A stretch of DNA of 64,000 bases from contig NZ_MUNV01000011.1 of the NCBI RefSeq assembly GCF_002001125.1, positions 186,001 through 250,000 on the forward strand, written 5' to 3'. Below, piece after piece: positions 54,132 through 63,957 of the stretch (the first letter of the stretch is position 1; each line of letters starts with the position of its first letter). Source of the stretch: Rhodanobacter sp. B04. Lineage in GTDB: Bacteria; Pseudomonadota; Gammaproteobacteria; Xanthomonadales; Rhodanobacteraceae. The translations under genes were made by a program, and so were the position numbers. Under the pieces are notes generated by a model, which saw only the letters and a list, made by a program, of their open reading frames with translations, was not told the DNA's origin and searched no databases.

Positions 54132-56831
54132 GTGACCAGAAAAACTCCCCCGCAGTCCGGCAAAGGGTCGGACTCATCCGCACGCAAAGGCCCGGTGAAA
54201 ACCGCCGGCAAGAAACAGCGCCCCGACGCGCCTACCGCACCACGACGCAACAAGGCTGCCGCAGGCGCCGTGCGCGACCCCCATGCCGATCGCGAGGCGC
54301 AGCGTTATGCGCGCCCGATCCCCAGCCGCGAGGCGATTCTTGCCTTGCTTGAAGAACGTGGCGAATTGCTTACCGAGGCACGCATCGCCGAGGCGCTGGA
54401 AATTCACCAGGAAGACGACCTCGACGCATTGCGCAAGCGACTCGGTGCGATGGTGCGCGACGGCCAGCTCCTGCTGGGCCGGCGCGGTGGCTATGCGCCG
54501 ACGCAGAAACTCGACCTGATTGCCGGCCGCGTGCTGGCCAACGCCGAGGGTTACGGCTTCCTGCGCCCGGACGAAGGTGGCGACGATCTGTATCTGTCAC
54601 CGCAGCAGATGCGCGCGGTGATGCACGGCGATCGCGTGCTGGCCAGCGTGGTCGGCATCGACCGCCGAGGCCGCAAGCAGGGTGCGATTGCCGAAGTGCT
54701 GGAGCGGCGTTCGTCGCGGCTGGTCGGCAGGGTGGTGATCGAAAACGGCGTGACCCTGGTGGCGCCGGACGATCGCCGCCTGAACCAGGACGTGATGATC
54801 AAGCCGGGGCAGGAGCAGGGCGCGCGCTCCGGCCAGATCGTGGTGGTCGAGATCACCGATCCGCCGACACCGCATCGTGGCCCGATGGGTGAGATCCGCG
54901 CGGTGCTGGGCGAGCGCCTGCAGCCGTCGCTGGTGGTGGAGATGGCGATTGCCAGCTACGACCTGCCGCACGAATGGCCGGCAGAAGTGCTGCGCGATGC
55001 CGCGCTGGTCGAGCCGGTGGTGACTGCCGCCGAGCGCGAGGGCCGCACCGATATCCGCAAGCTGCCGCTGGTGACGATCGACGGCGCCGATGCGCGCGAC
55101 TTCGATGATGCGGTGTATGCCGAACCGAAGCGTGGTGGTGGTTGGCGCTTGATCGTGGCGATTGCCGACGTGTCGCACTACGTGCAGGTTGGCAACGCAT
55201 TGGACAAGGAAGCCTATGAGCGCAGCACCTCGACCTATTTCCCGGGTTTCGTGGTGCCGATGCTGCCGGAGACGCTGTCCAACGGCATCTGCTCGCTCAA
55301 CCCGCAGGTCGAGCGGCTGTGCATGGTCTGCGACATGCTGGTCGACGCCGAAGGCAACGTGACCAAGTCGAAGTTCTACGACGCGGTGATGCTGTCCCAT
55401 GCGCGGCTTACTTACGACAAGGTGTGGCAGGCGGTGGGGCTGAGGGAGGCCGATGCGCGCCACGAAGTGGCCGACGTGCTGCCGCAACTGGAAAACCTGC
55501 ATGCGCTGTACAAGGCGATGGCGCAGCAGCGCAAGCGCCGCGGCGCGATCGATTTCGAGACGCCGGAAGTGAAGTTCCGCCTCGACCAGACCGGCAGCGT
55601 GGAGTCGATGGGCGCCACCGAGCGCAACGACGCGCACAAGCTGATCGAGGAATGCATGATCGCCGCGAACGTGCAGGCGGCACTGTTCCTTGAGAAGAAG
55701 AAGATCCCCGCGCTGTTCCGCGCGCATGAGCCGCCGCCGGCGGAGAAGTACGAAGACCTGCAGCAGTTCCTGCGCGAGTTCAAGCTGCGCATGCCGCCGG
55801 TGGAAGATGTCACGCCGGCCGATTTCTCCGAAATCCTGCGCATGGTGCATGACCGCCCCGAGCGCGAGCTGATCCAGAACGTGTTGCTGCGCTCGCAGAG
55901 CATGGCGGCCTACCAGCCGGACAATCGTGGCCACTTCGGCCTGGCGCTGCAGGCGTATGCGCACTTCACCTCGCCGATCCGCCGTTACCCGGATCTGCTG
56001 GTGCATCGCGCGATCCGCTACGCGCTGACCAACGGCAAGCCGGCCGACTACACCTACAGCCCGGCCGAGATGTCGGCGATGGCGATCCATTGTTCGCAGC
56101 GCGAGCGCCGCGCCGAAGAGGCCGAGCGCGATGTGGACGAGCGCTTCAAGTGCGCGTGGATGGAGAAGCACATCGGCAGCGAGTTCGAGGGCGTGGTGAC
56201 TGGCGTCACCTCGTTCGGCCTGTTCGTGGAGCTGGACGAATCGAAGGTGTCCGGCCTGGTGCACATCAGCCAGCTCGCCAACGATTACTACCACTTCGAC
56301 GCGACCCGCAAGCTGCTGAAGGGCGAGCGCACCGGCGCGCAGTTCCGCCTGGGCGACCACGTGCGTATCCAGGTGCTGCGCGCCAGCCTGGAGGATCGCA
56401 AGATCGACTTCCGACTGGTCTCGCCGCGCACGCCGGTTGCGCCGCCGACAGGCAGCGGCAAAGCCTATGACTATGCGGCCAGTGGTGAGCGTTACTCGTT
56501 GCCGAAGAAAGCTGCCGCACCGGTCAAGGCTCAAGGCATGTTCGGCCGGGCGGCCAAGGCGATCGGTCGCGCATTCGGCCGGCGCGATGCCGTGGTGCCG
56601 GAAGCGCCCGTACTGAGCGATAATCCGCCACCGCGTCCGCGCGCCCCCGCACGGCATGACGATGGCGGCAATCGTCCTCGTCACGCACCTGCACCGGCCA
56701 GGTCGGCGCAGGGCCAGCCGAGCCGTGGCAAACGACAGGGGCCGGCGGCAAAGGCGGCACCGACATCGACCCCCGCGAGCGGCGGCAAGAAGCGCAGCGG
56801 ACGCAAACCGAAACCGAAAGGCAAGTCATGA
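54132..56831 (+). CDS. rnr: Ribonuclease R
   Basis: This 899-residue processive 3'-5' exoribonuclease degrades structured RNA. An N-terminal winged-helix region (REAILALLEERGELLTEARI), cold-shock domains, the RNB catalytic domain (Asp cluster in DGADARDFDDAVYAE) and an S1 domain (FEGVVTGVTSFGLFVELDES) are all present. The last ~110 residues are a Lys/Arg/Pro-rich disordered tail. The start is GTG at 54132 (MTRKTPPQSG), with AAGGAT upstream; an earlier in-frame GTG at 54093 lacks a ribosome site. Its stop overlaps rlmB. Confidence 0.95.
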   Translation: MTRKTPPQSGKGSDSSARKGPVKTAGKKQRPDAPTAPRRNKAAAGAVRDPHADREAQRYARPIPSREAILALLEERGELLTEARIAEALEIHQEDDLDALRKRLGAMVRDGQLLLGRRGGYAPTQKLDLIAGRVLANAEGYGFLRPDEGGDDLYLSPQQMRAVMHGDRVLASVVGIDRRGRKQGAIAEVLERRSSRLVGRVVIENGVTLVAPDDRRLNQDVMIKPGQEQGARSGQIVVVEITDPPTPHRGPMGEIRAVLGERLQPSLVVEMAIASYDLPHEWPAEVLRDAALVEPVVTAAEREGRTDIRKLPLVTIDGADARDFDDAVYAEPKRGGGWRLIVAIADVSHYVQVGNALDKEAYERSTSTYFPGFVVPMLPETLSNGICSLNPQVERLCMVCDMLVDAEGNVTKSKFYDAVMLSHARLTYDKVWQAVGLREADARHEVADVLPQLENLHALYKAMAQQRKRRGAIDFETPEVKFRLDQTGSVESMGATERNDAHKLIEECMIAANVQAALFLEKKKIPALFRAHEPPPAEKYEDLQQFLREFKLRMPPVEDVTPADFSEILRMVHDRPERELIQNVLLRSQSMAAYQPDNRGHFGLALQAYAHFTSPIRRYPDLLVHRAIRYALTNGKPADYTYSPAEMSAMAIHCSQRERRAEEAERDVDERFKCAWMEKHIGSEFEGVVTGVTSFGLFVELDESKVSGLVHISQLANDYYHFDATRKLLKGERTGAQFRLGDHVRIQVLRASLEDRKIDFRLVSPRTPVAPPTGSGKAYDYAASGERYSLPKKAAAPVKAQGMFGRAAKAIGRAFGRRDAVVPEAPVLSDNPPPRPRAPARHDDGGNRPRHAPAPARSAQGQPSRGKRQGPAAKAAPTSTPASGGKKRSGRKPKPKGKS

Positions 56832-57574
56832 GTGAGAGCTGGATCGTCGGCATCAATCCCGTCGAAGGTGCGCTGAGCAACGACGCCGAGCGCGTGCGCG
56901 AGCTGGTGGTCGAACACGGCCAGCGCAATGCGCGGGTGCTGGAACTGGCCGAGCACGCCAAGGCGCTGAAGATCACGGTGAACCATCGTCCACGCGAGCA
57001 GCTGGACAAGCTCGCCGGCGAGGCGCGCCACCAGGGCGTGGCAGCGCTGTACGAAGCGCCGCCGATGGCGCATGAAAACGACCTGGCGGCGTTGATGGAG
57101 CGCGACGGCGGCGACACGCTGGTGCTGGTGCTCGATGGCGTCACCGATCCGCACAATCTCGGTGCCTGCCTGCGCAGCGCGGCGGCGTCGAAAGTCACCG
57201 CGGTGATCGTGCCGAAGGATCGCGCCGTGGGCCTGACGCCGGTCGTGCGCCGCGCCTCGGCTGGCGGCGCCGATCGGGTGCCGCTGATCGCGGTGACCAA
57301 TCTGGCGCGCACGCTGCGCGGGTTGAAGGACGCAGGCGTGTGGATCACCGGCCTGGCCGGCGACACCGATACCTCGATCTATGGCGTGGACTTCAAGGGC
57401 CCGGTGGCACTGGTGCTGGGCGGCGAAGGCGAGGGCATCCGCCGGCTGACCCGCGAGCTATGCGATTTCGTGGCGAAGATCCCGATGCCGGGCACGATGG
57501 AGAGCCTCAACGTCTCGGTCGCCACCGGCGTGGTGCTGTTCGAGGCCTTGCGCCAGCGGAGTGCGAAGCGATGA
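56828..57574 (+). CDS. rlmB: 23S rRNA (guanosine-2'-O)-methyltransferase
   Basis: This 248-residue SPOUT-fold enzyme methylates Gm2251 in the 23S rRNA peptidyl-transferase loop. SPOUT motifs are [33 protein letters not shown] and [20 protein letters not shown]. It overlaps rnr by four bases and the next gene by four, so rnr-rlmB-membrane protein form a tight operon. Confidence 0.95.
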   Translation: MSESWIVGINPVEGALSNDAERVRELVVEHGQRNARVLELAEHAKALKITVNHRPREQLDKLAGEARHQGVAALYEAPPMAHENDLAALMERDGGDTLVLVLDGVTDPHNLGACLRSAAASKVTAVIVPKDRAVGLTPVVRRASAGGADRVPLIAVTNLARTLRGLKDAGVWITGLAGDTDTSIYGVDFKGPVALVLGGEGEGIRRLTRELCDFVAKIPMPGTMESLNVSVATGVVLFEALRQRSAKR

Positions 57575-57843
57575 ACCTGTTCTGGTACGACTGGGCCGGC
57601 TATATCGGCGTGGCGCTGGTGCTGCTGGCGTTTTTCCTGCTGCAGGAACGCAAGCTGCAAGGCAATGGCCTGGTCTATCAGCTGATGAATATCCTGGGCG
57701 CGATCGGGGTGATGCTGTCGCTCTGCTTCGGCAATTTCAACCTGGCGGCTTTCATCATGCAGGTGGCCTGGTTGCTGATCGGCAGCTACGGCATCGTGCG
57801 CGATGTGAAGCGGCGTCGCCAGGCAGGCGGTCTGTCGTCGTAG
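57571..57843 (+). CDS. CBU_0592-type small membrane protein
   Basis: This 90-residue inner-membrane protein has three hydrophobic segments ([45 protein letters not shown]), as in the family named after CBU_0592. Function is unknown. The ATG overlaps the rlmB stop (ATGA). Confidence 0.8.
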   Translation: MNLFWYDWAGYIGVALVLLAFFLLQERKLQGNGLVYQLMNILGAIGVMLSLCFGNFNLAAFIMQVAWLLIGSYGIVRDVKRRRQAGGLSS

Positions 57844-57855
57844 CGGTATGCGCTG

Positions 57856-57903
57856 CGCGGGGACGACCCGGCGTACTTTTCCATCGCGGGGACGGCCCTG
57901 CCA
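57856..57903 (+). promoter_or_regulatory. Guanidine-II (mini-ykkC) riboswitch
   Basis: Two small hairpins with GGG/CCC stems carry the diagnostic ACGR tetraloop. The first is GGGACGACCC (57860-57869, loop ACGA), the second GGGACGGCCC (57889-57898, loop ACGG, with flanking G-T and C-G pairs). They are 19 nt apart and end just before the AGAGGAG ribosome site of the SugE/Gdx gene. This two-hairpin design next to a ribosome site is the known form, which exposes the site when guanidinium binds. Confidence 0.83.
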
Positions 57904-57920
57904 CACAGAGGAGCGCCGAC

Positions 57921-58241
57921 ATGGCGTGGATCTATCTGCTGCTGGCCGGCCTGTTCGAAGTGGCCTGGGCGATCGGCCTGAAGTACACCGAAGGCTTTGC
58001 CCGGCTGTGGCCGACGGTCGGCACGGTGACGGCGATGGTGATCAGCATCGTGCTGCTGGCGATGGCGGTGAAGACGCTGCCGATCGGCACCGCCTATGCG
58101 ATCTGGACCGGCATCGGCGCGGTTGGCGCGGTGGCCTTCGGCATCGTGCTGTTCGGCGATCCGGCGACCATCGCGCGGCTGCTGTGCGTCGCGTTGATCG
58201 TGATCGGCATCGTCGGGCTCAAGCTTGCCGCCGGTCCGTAG
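57921..58241 (+). CDS. gdx: Guanidinium exporter Gdx (SugE-type SMR transporter)
   Basis: This 106-residue small multidrug resistance-family exporter has four membrane helices. The essential Glu13 lies in [18 protein letters not shown], and [14 protein letters not shown] is typical of the SugE/Gdx branch rather than EmrE/QacE. Gdx exchanges guanidinium for protons. The guanidine-II riboswitch in its leader supports this. GAGGAG precedes the ATG. Confidence 0.92.
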   Translation: MAWIYLLLAGLFEVAWAIGLKYTEGFARLWPTVGTVTAMVISIVLLAMAVKTLPIGTAYAIWTGIGAVGAVAFGIVLFGDPATIARLLCVALIVIGIVGLKLAAGP

Positions 58242-58291
58242 CAGCGCACCGTGTTGTGGACAGGGTGGATTCCCGCGGAGCGGGTATGGCG

Positions 58292-59017
58292 CTAGTCGCC
58301 CAGCTTGGTCATTTCCGGATTCGAGGTGAGGTCGCCCTTGCTGCGCTGCTTGGTCAGCGGCTCGCCGGTGACCTGGAACCACACGTTCTCGGCGATGTTG
58401 GTGGCGTGGTCGCCGATGCGCTCGATGTTCTTGGCCATGAACAGCAGGTGCGTGCACGGGGTGATGTTGCGCGGGTCTTCCATCATGTAGGTGAGCAGCT
58501 GGCGGAAGTAGCCGGTATAGGCCTCGTCCAGCACCACGTCGTCCTTCCACACCTGGTATGCGCGCTCGGCATCGCGGTCGCGATAGGCCTGCAGCACCTC
58601 GCGGACTTCGGCGGCGGCCAGCTCGGCCAGGTAACCCAGGCCACCGACCGGGCCTACCGGAGCAACCATCGACAACGGAATCGAGCGCTTGGCCACGTTG
58701 GCGGCGTAGTCACCGATGCGTTCGATGTCGGCAGCGATGCGCAGGGCGGCGAACACGTTGCGCAGGTCGCCGGCCATCGGCGCGCGCAGTGCCAGCAGGC
58801 GCACCACGTCGTGGCTGATGTCCTGTTCGAGCTGGTCGATCGCGTCGTCGTTGTGAACGACATGCTGGGCGGCACGCTCGTCGCGACGTTCGACCACGTC
58901 GATCGCCGCCTCCAGCTGGCTTACCGACAATTCGCCCATGCGCACGATCTCGCCGGTGAGCCGGGTCAGTTCGTCGTCGTAGCTCTTGATGATGTGTTCT
59001 TTGCTGCTGCCGCTCAT
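58292..59017 (-). CDS. phoU: Phosphate regulator PhoU
   Basis: This 241-residue all-helical protein links the Pst transporter to PhoR signalling and represses the Pho regulon at high phosphate. Two PhoU repeats carry the metal-binding patterns ADIERIGDYAANVA and KNIERIGDHATNIAE. The start at 59017 (MSGSSKEHIIKSYDDEL) has GAGG upstream. It is the last gene of pstSCAB-phoU. Confidence 0.96.
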   Translation of the reverse strand: MSGSSKEHIIKSYDDELTRLTGEIVRMGELSVSQLEAAIDVVERRDERAAQHVVHNDDAIDQLEQDISHDVVRLLALRAPMAGDLRNVFAALRIAADIERIGDYAANVAKRSIPLSMVAPVGPVGGLGYLAELAAAEVREVLQAYRDRDAERAYQVWKDDVVLDEAYTGYFRQLLTYMMEDPRNITPCTHLLFMAKNIERIGDHATNIAENVWFQVTGEPLTKQRSKGDLTSNPEMTKLGD

Positions 59018-59105
59018 GGTGTGCCTCGTAGGGTTGGAGCAGGAACGGGGAGCGGTGAACATGCAGCTTGTCGCGAGCTTGCCGTTCCCTGTTCCCCGCT
59101 TTCAT

Positions 59106-59915
59106 TCAGCCAAATCGACCGGTGATGTAGTCCTCGGTCTGCTTCTTGCCTGGTTTGGTGAAGATCTTCTCGGTGCCGTCGAACTCGATCAGCTCGCCCA
59201 TGTACATGAACGCGGTAAGGTCGGAGACACGGGCCGCCTGCTGCATGTTGTGGGTGACGATGACGATGGTGAACTGGCTTTTCAGTTCTTCCACCAACTG
59301 CTCGATGCGGCTGGTGGCGATCGGGTCGAGTGCCGAGGTGGGTTCATCCAGCAACAGCACTTCGGGTTTGAGCGCGATCGCGCGGGCGATGCACAGGCGC
59401 TGCTGCTGGCCGCCGGAGAGGCCGAGCGCGTTCTGCTTGAGCTTGTCCTTCACTTCGTCCCACAGCGCGGCACTGCGTAGCGCCTGTTCAACGCGGATCG
59501 TCATGTCCGCCTTGGACAATTTCTCGTGGTGGCGGATGCCGTAGGCGACATTCTCGAAGATCGTCATCGGGAACGGCACCGGCTTCTGGAACACCATGCC
59601 GACCTTGCCGCGCAGGCGGTTCATCGAATAGCCCGGATCGAGGATGTTCTCGCCGTCCAGGGTGATCTCGCCCTTGGCCTCCAGCTTCGGGTAGATCGCG
59701 TAGATGCGGTTGAAGATGCGCAGCAGGGTGGATTTGCCGCAGCCGGAGGGTCCGATGATCGAGGTGACCTTCTTCTCCGGGATGTCCATGTTGATGCCTT
59801 TCAGCGCATGGAAACCGTTGTAGTAGAAATGCACGTCGCGCACGGTGAGCTTGGGCGCGACAGCCGCGGCGGCCGCCACCGGCGCCGGATTCGTGGCGAG
59901 GGCGGAATCAGTCAT
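59106..59915 (-). CDS. pstB: Phosphate ABC transporter ATP-binding protein PstB
   Basis: This 269-residue ABC ATPase energises high-affinity phosphate import. Walker [10 protein letters not shown], signature [14 protein letters not shown] and Walker [12 protein letters not shown] are intact. An Ala/Pro-rich N-terminal extension of about 20 residues precedes the domain. The start overlaps the end of pstA by eight bases. Confidence 0.96.
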   Translation of the reverse strand: MTDSALATNPAPVAAAAAVAPKLTVRDVHFYYNGFHALKGINMDIPEKKVTSIIGPSGCGKSTLLRIFNRIYAIYPKLEAKGEITLDGENILDPGYSMNRLRGKVGMVFQKPVPFPMTIFENVAYGIRHHEKLSKADMTIRVEQALRSAALWDEVKDKLKQNALGLSGGQQQRLCIARAIALKPEVLLLDEPTSALDPIATSRIEQLVEELKSQFTIVIVTHNMQQAARVSDLTAFMYMGELIEFDGTEKIFTKPGKKQTEDYITGRFG

Positions 59916-60774
59916 GGGACACCTTGGTGCGGGAAAGGACCATACGGGAGGCGAGGCTGAGCAGCAGCACGAACATGGTGACCACGAACGCGCCGGCCCA
60001 GGCCAGCGCGTGCATGTCGTCGCCCGGGTCGTTGGCGTACTGATAGATGATCTGCGGCAGGCTGGACATCTTGTCGATCGGATTGACCGCCATGTAGTTG
60101 TTGCCGAACGCGGTAAACAGCAGCGGTGCGGTTTCGCCGCTGATCCGCGCCAGCGCCAGCAGCACGCCGGTGATGATGCCCGAGCGCGCCGCGCGGATCA
60201 GGATCTGCAGGGTCAGTTTCCACTGCGGCACGCCCAGCGACAGCGCCGCCTCGCGCAGCGTGGATGGCACCAGCCGCAGCATCTCGTCGGTGGTTCGCAC
60301 GATCACCGGCAGGGCGATCAGCGCCAGCGCGACGCCGCCGGCAAAGCCCGAGAAGGTGGTCGAGCCGTGGGTCAGGGCGGTCGTCGGCAACACGATGATG
60401 GTGTAGACGAACAGGCCCATCACGATGGACGGTGCCGACAGCAGGATGTCGTTGAGGAAGCGGATCGACTCGCCCAGCTTGGTGCGATCGGCGTATTCGG
60501 CCAGCCAGGTGCCGGCGAGTACGCCGATCGGGGTGGCGATGGCGATGCCGATGAAATTGATGATCAGGCTGCCGACCATCGCGTTGGCGAGGCCGCCATC
60601 GGCGCCGTTGGCGGTGATTTTGGTGAACAGCTTCAGATTCAGCGCGCCGATGCCTTGGCGCAGGGTTTCCCACAGGATCCAGGCCAGGAAGGCCAGCCCG
60701 ATCAGGGTGGCCAGCATGCTCAGCCCCATCGCCACCCAGTTGGTGACACGCCGACGCAGATAGATCGCGCTCAT
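59908..60774 (-). CDS. pstA: Phosphate ABC transporter permease PstA
   Basis: This 288-residue inner-membrane permease has six membrane helices and the permease loop [15 protein letters not shown]. With PstC it forms the phosphate channel. Its ATG overlaps the pstC stop (TGATG) and its end overlaps pstB, so translation is coupled. Confidence 0.95.
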   Translation of the reverse strand: MSAIYLRRRVTNWVAMGLSMLATLIGLAFLAWILWETLRQGIGALNLKLFTKITANGADGGLANAMVGSLIINFIGIAIATPIGVLAGTWLAEYADRTKLGESIRFLNDILLSAPSIVMGLFVYTIIVLPTTALTHGSTTFSGFAGGVALALIALPVIVRTTDEMLRLVPSTLREAALSLGVPQWKLTLQILIRAARSGIITGVLLALARISGETAPLLFTAFGNNYMAVNPIDKMSSLPQIIYQYANDPGDDMHALAWAGAFVVTMFVLLLSLASRMVLSRTKVSHD

Positions 60775-61793
60775 CAGCTACCTTCCTTTTTGGCCAGCTG
60801 GCGCAGCATCAGTCGTGCGATCAACAACACGAAGAAGGTGACCACGAACAACAGGAAGGCCAGCGCCATCAGCGAGGACTTCTGCAGGCCGGAGGCTTCG
60901 CTGAACTGGTTCGCGATGGTCGAGGCAATCGAGGTGCCCGGATCGAGCAGCGAGGCGGACAACGTCATCGCATTGCCGAGCACGAAGGTGACAGCCATGG
61001 TCTCGCCCAGCGCGCGGCCAAGGCCGAGGAAGATGCCGCCGATCACCGCCGAGCGGGTATACGGCAGCACGATGTCCCATGACACTTCCCAGGTGCTGGA
61101 GCCCAGCGCATAAGCCGACTCCTTCAGCCGGGTCGGCACGGTCTGGAATACTTCGCGCATCACCGAGGAGATGAACGGGATGATCATGATCGCCAGCACG
61201 ATGCCGGCAACCAGGATGCTGGCGCCGAACGGATAGCTGCTGCCGAACAGTTTGCCGACGAAGGGCACGTGCTGGGCCACCCACGACAATTTGCCGTCAT
61301 CGGGCTGGTTGCCGAGGTTGCTGGTCAGCCATGGCTTGATGTGGTTGGCAAAGAACGGGGCGAAGATGAACAGGCCCCACATGCCGTAGATGATCGAGGG
61401 GATGCCGGCCAGCAGTTCGATGGCCGAGGCCACCGGCGTGCGCAGCCAGGCGGGCGCCACTTCGGAAAGGTACAAGGCGATGCCGAAACTCACCGGTACC
61501 GCGATCAGCAAGGCGATCAGCGAGGTGGCGATGGTGCCGTAGACCGGTACCAGGGCGCCGTAGACATCGTTGCCGGGATCCCATGCGGTGCTGACCAGGA
61601 AGTGCCAGCCGAAGGTGGAGAAGGCACTGCGGCCGCCCCACAAGGTGGCACCGGCGGCACCGAGTAGGGCTGCCAGCACCAGCAGGGCGCAGCCTTTGAG
61701 CAGCCAGCGGAACAGCCGTTCGTCGCGGGCATCGCGGCGACTGCGCCGCTCCAGGAGGTCGATGGACGATGCGACGGTATCGGTTGCCGGCAT
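60774..61793 (-). CDS. pstC: Phosphate ABC transporter permease PstC
   Basis: This 339-residue permease has about six membrane helices and the cytoplasmic loop KESAYALGSSTWEVSWDIVL that contacts PstB. A roughly 30-residue polar N-terminus precedes the first helix. It follows pstS after an 87-nt gap containing a hairpin. Confidence 0.95.
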   Translation of the reverse strand: MPATDTVASSIDLLERRSRRDARDERLFRWLLKGCALLVLAALLGAAGATLWGGRSAFSTFGWHFLVSTAWDPGNDVYGALVPVYGTIATSLIALLIAVPVSFGIALYLSEVAPAWLRTPVASAIELLAGIPSIIYGMWGLFIFAPFFANHIKPWLTSNLGNQPDDGKLSWVAQHVPFVGKLFGSSYPFGASILVAGIVLAIMIIPFISSVMREVFQTVPTRLKESAYALGSSTWEVSWDIVLPYTRSAVIGGIFLGLGRALGETMAVTFVLGNAMTLSASLLDPGTSIASTIANQFSEASGLQKSSLMALAFLLFVVTFFVLLIARLMLRQLAKKEGS

Positions 61794-61816
61794 GAATATC
61801 CCATGTTCCGTTGAAC

Positions 61817-61850
61817 TGAAAACCTTCTCCTCCGCGTGCGGAGGAGAAGG
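61817..61850 (-). terminator. Attenuator-type hairpin between pstS and pstC
   Basis: Positions 61823-61834 pair with 61839-61850 in a 12-bp stem with a CGTG loop. On the minus strand a TTTTC run follows. It can end part of the transcripts after pstS. Confidence 0.75.
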
Positions 61851-61880
61851 CCTGGTGCCACGTGTGACGGACGATCAGGT

Positions 61881-62915
61881 TCAGTGCTTGAACTCGGAAG
61901 CCCAGTAGGCCTCGATCTTGCTCACCAGGGCATTCGGCAGCGGCACGTAGTCGAGCGCCGCGGCGTCCTGCTGGCCGTGTTCGAGCGAGAACTTGAAGAA
62001 GTCGAACGCGACCTTGGTGTTCACCGGGTTCTTCGGCGTCTTGTACATGATCATCCAGGTGGTGGCGGTGATCGGCCATGCCTGGGCGCCCGGTGCATTG
62101 GTCATGATCAGGTTGAAGTCCTTGGCGCTGGCCCAGTCCGCGGTGGCGGCGGCGGCGGCGAAGGCATCGGCGCTCGGCTTGATGAAGTTGCCGGCGGCGT
62201 TCTTCATGTCGACCCAGGCGATCTTGTTCTTCACGGCGTAGGCGTATTCCACGTAGCCGATCGCACCCGGGATCTGGTTCACGTACTGCGACACGCCCTC
62301 ATTGCCCTTGCCACCCACGCCGGCCGGCCATTCCACGGCGGTGCCGAATTTCACCTTGCTCGCCCATTCCGGGCTGACCTTGGACAGGTAGTTGGTGAAG
62401 TTGAACGAGGTGCCCGAACCGTCCGAACGATGCACGACGGTGATCTTGCCGGCAGGCAGCTTCAGCCCGGCATTCAGCGCGGCGATCTTGGGATCGTTCC
62501 AGTTGTTGATCTTGCCCAGGAAGATGTCGGCGAGGGTGGCGCCATCGAGCTTGATCTGGTCGGCCTGCACGCCGGCGATGTGGACCACCGGCACGATGCC
62601 GCCGACCACGATCGGGAACTGGCCGAGGCCGAACTGCTGCAGATCCTCGGCCTTCATCGGGGCATCGGACGCACCGAAGTCGATCGTGCCTTCCTTGATC
62701 TGCGCAATGCCAGCGCCGGAACCGACCGACTGGTAGTTGAGATGGTTGCCGGTCTTTTCGGCATACGCGGCCGACCACTTGGACATGACCGGATAGACGA
62801 AGCTGGAACCGGCGCCGGTGATGTCGGTGGCCTGCGCGGCCATGCCGAAGCTCGATGCCGCGGCAAGCGCTGCGACGGCGGCGAATCGAATCGGGAATTT
62901 GCGGGAGGTCAACAC
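61881..62915 (-). CDS. pstS: Phosphate-binding periplasmic protein PstS
   Basis: This 344-residue receptor delivers phosphate to PstCAB. A signal peptide (cleavage near AQA-TD) is followed by ITGAGSSFVYPVM and the phosphate ligands in HRSDGSGTSFNFTNYL. The start is GTG at 62915, five bases after AAGGAG. An 11-bp-periodic Pho box lies 66-94 bp upstream. It is the first gene of pstSCAB-phoU. Confidence 0.96.
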   Translation of the reverse strand: MLTSRKFPIRFAAVAALAAASSFGMAAQATDITGAGSSFVYPVMSKWSAAYAEKTGNHLNYQSVGSGAGIAQIKEGTIDFGASDAPMKAEDLQQFGLGQFPIVVGGIVPVVHIAGVQADQIKLDGATLADIFLGKINNWNDPKIAALNAGLKLPAGKITVVHRSDGSGTSFNFTNYLSKVSPEWASKVKFGTAVEWPAGVGGKGNEGVSQYVNQIPGAIGYVEYAYAVKNKIAWVDMKNAAGNFIKPSADAFAAAAATADWASAKDFNLIMTNAPGAQAWPITATTWMIMYKTPKNPVNTKVAFDFFKFSLEHGQQDAAALDYVPLPNALVSKIEAYWASEFKH

Positions 62916-62980
62916 GGTAGCTCCTTGGAGGGACGAGAGGATGCGACCCCGCCATTTCAGGCTTTTCGTATTGCCATTGG

Positions 62981-63009
62981 ATGAAATGAATGTTTCAGAC
63001 AGATGACAA
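62981..63009 (-). promoter_or_regulatory. Pho box of pstS
   Basis: Three PhoB half-sites read TTGTCAT (63003-63009), CTGAAAC (62992-62998) and ATTTCAT (62981-62987) on the minus strand. Their starts are exactly 11 bp apart, as in the CTGTCAT direct-repeat consensus. They lie just upstream of pstS. Confidence 0.72.
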
Positions 63010-63082
63010 CGATGGGTCGGCTGTCACGTCGATCGCATGAAATCGCTCCGCGACCGCTGGCAAATCCCGTCCTGTGGCGGTT

Positions 63083-63742
63083 TCAGGCCGCATCCAATCC
63101 ACGCTGCGCCTGTTCGAGCGATTCAAGCCGGCGCCAGCGGTTGACCACGCTGCAGAACAATTCGGCGGTTCGCTCGGCGTCATATACCGCCGAATGTGCC
63201 TCGCGGCTGTCGAACGGCAGGCCTGCCGCCAGTACCGCCTTGCTCAATACCGTCTGGCCAAACGCGAGGCCGCCGAAGCTGACGGTGTCGAAGCAGCTGA
63301 ACGGGTGGAACGGATTGCGCTTGTGGCCGGTGCGGCGCACCGCCTGGTTGAGGAAGCCCAGGTCGAATGCGGCGTTGTGTCCCACCAGGATGGCCCGCTG
63401 GCAACCTGCCTCGCGCACCGCCTCGCGCACCACATGAAAGACATGGTCCAGTGCCGACCGTTCGGCCAGTGCGCCGCGCAGCGGATTGTAGGGATCGATG
63501 CCGGTGATCTCCAGCGAGCGCGGGTCCAGGTTCGCGCCCGGAAACGGCTCCACGTGCGTCGACACCGCGGGTTGCAGGCGCAGCCAGCCGTCGGCATCCA
63601 TCGACAGCGGAACGGCTGCAATTTCCAGCAGGGCGTCATGTTCGGCATCGAAACCGCCCGTTTCGACATCGACCACCACGGGAAGAAAGCCGCGGAAGCG
63701 CTCGGCCATGCGCATGGTTACAGAGGAAGAGAGATCAGGCAT
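63083..63742 (-). CDS. rnt: Ribonuclease T
   Basis: This 219-residue DEDDh exoribonuclease trims tRNA 3' ends and other stable RNAs. The catalytic acids lie in [34 protein letters not shown] and [14 protein letters not shown]. The start [20 protein letters not shown] is chosen at 63742, six bases after a TATGCT box; no ribosome site is seen. ATGs ten and twelve codons in are alternatives. Confidence 0.93.
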   Translation of the reverse strand: MPDLSSSVTMRMAERFRGFLPVVVDVETGGFDAEHDALLEIAAVPLSMDADGWLRLQPAVSTHVEPFPGANLDPRSLEITGIDPYNPLRGALAERSALDHVFHVVREAVREAGCQRAILVGHNAAFDLGFLNQAVRRTGHKRNPFHPFSCFDTVSFGGLAFGQTVLSKAVLAAGLPFDSREAHSAVYDAERTAELFCSVVNRWRRLESLEQAQRGLDAA

Positions 63743-63748
63743 CGAACA

Positions 63749-63754
63749 AGCATA
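63749..63754 (-). promoter_or_regulatory. -10 element of rnt (possible leaderless transcript)
   Basis: TATGCT ends exactly six bases before the ATG, the same spacing as at miaA. Transcription would begin at the start codon. Confidence 0.45.
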
Positions 63755-63957
63755 GCAGCAGCGTCCCGGCGCCCATCCTCAGCCTGCACAAAGACGCGGC
63801 GGGGCCAGGGACACGGCAATACGCATCGACCACTTGACTACATATTGTCTGTACGAGGCTGCATGTATTCAAAGCCAGGGGCGCTGTCATTGCGCGGTAC
63901 GCGCTTGGTGGCGCAAGAGTTTTCGTCGGCGACACGCACTGTTGCACCGTAATCTGA

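Noticed and set aside
54597-56684. 695-codon open frame on the minus strand
   Set aside because: It lies opposite RNase R, has no recognisable domain and the biased composition of an antisense frame.
57340-57570. Upstream extension of the small membrane protein frame into rlmB
   Set aside because: The extension is out of frame with rlmB and non-hydrophobic; the ATG overlapping the rlmB stop is the natural start.
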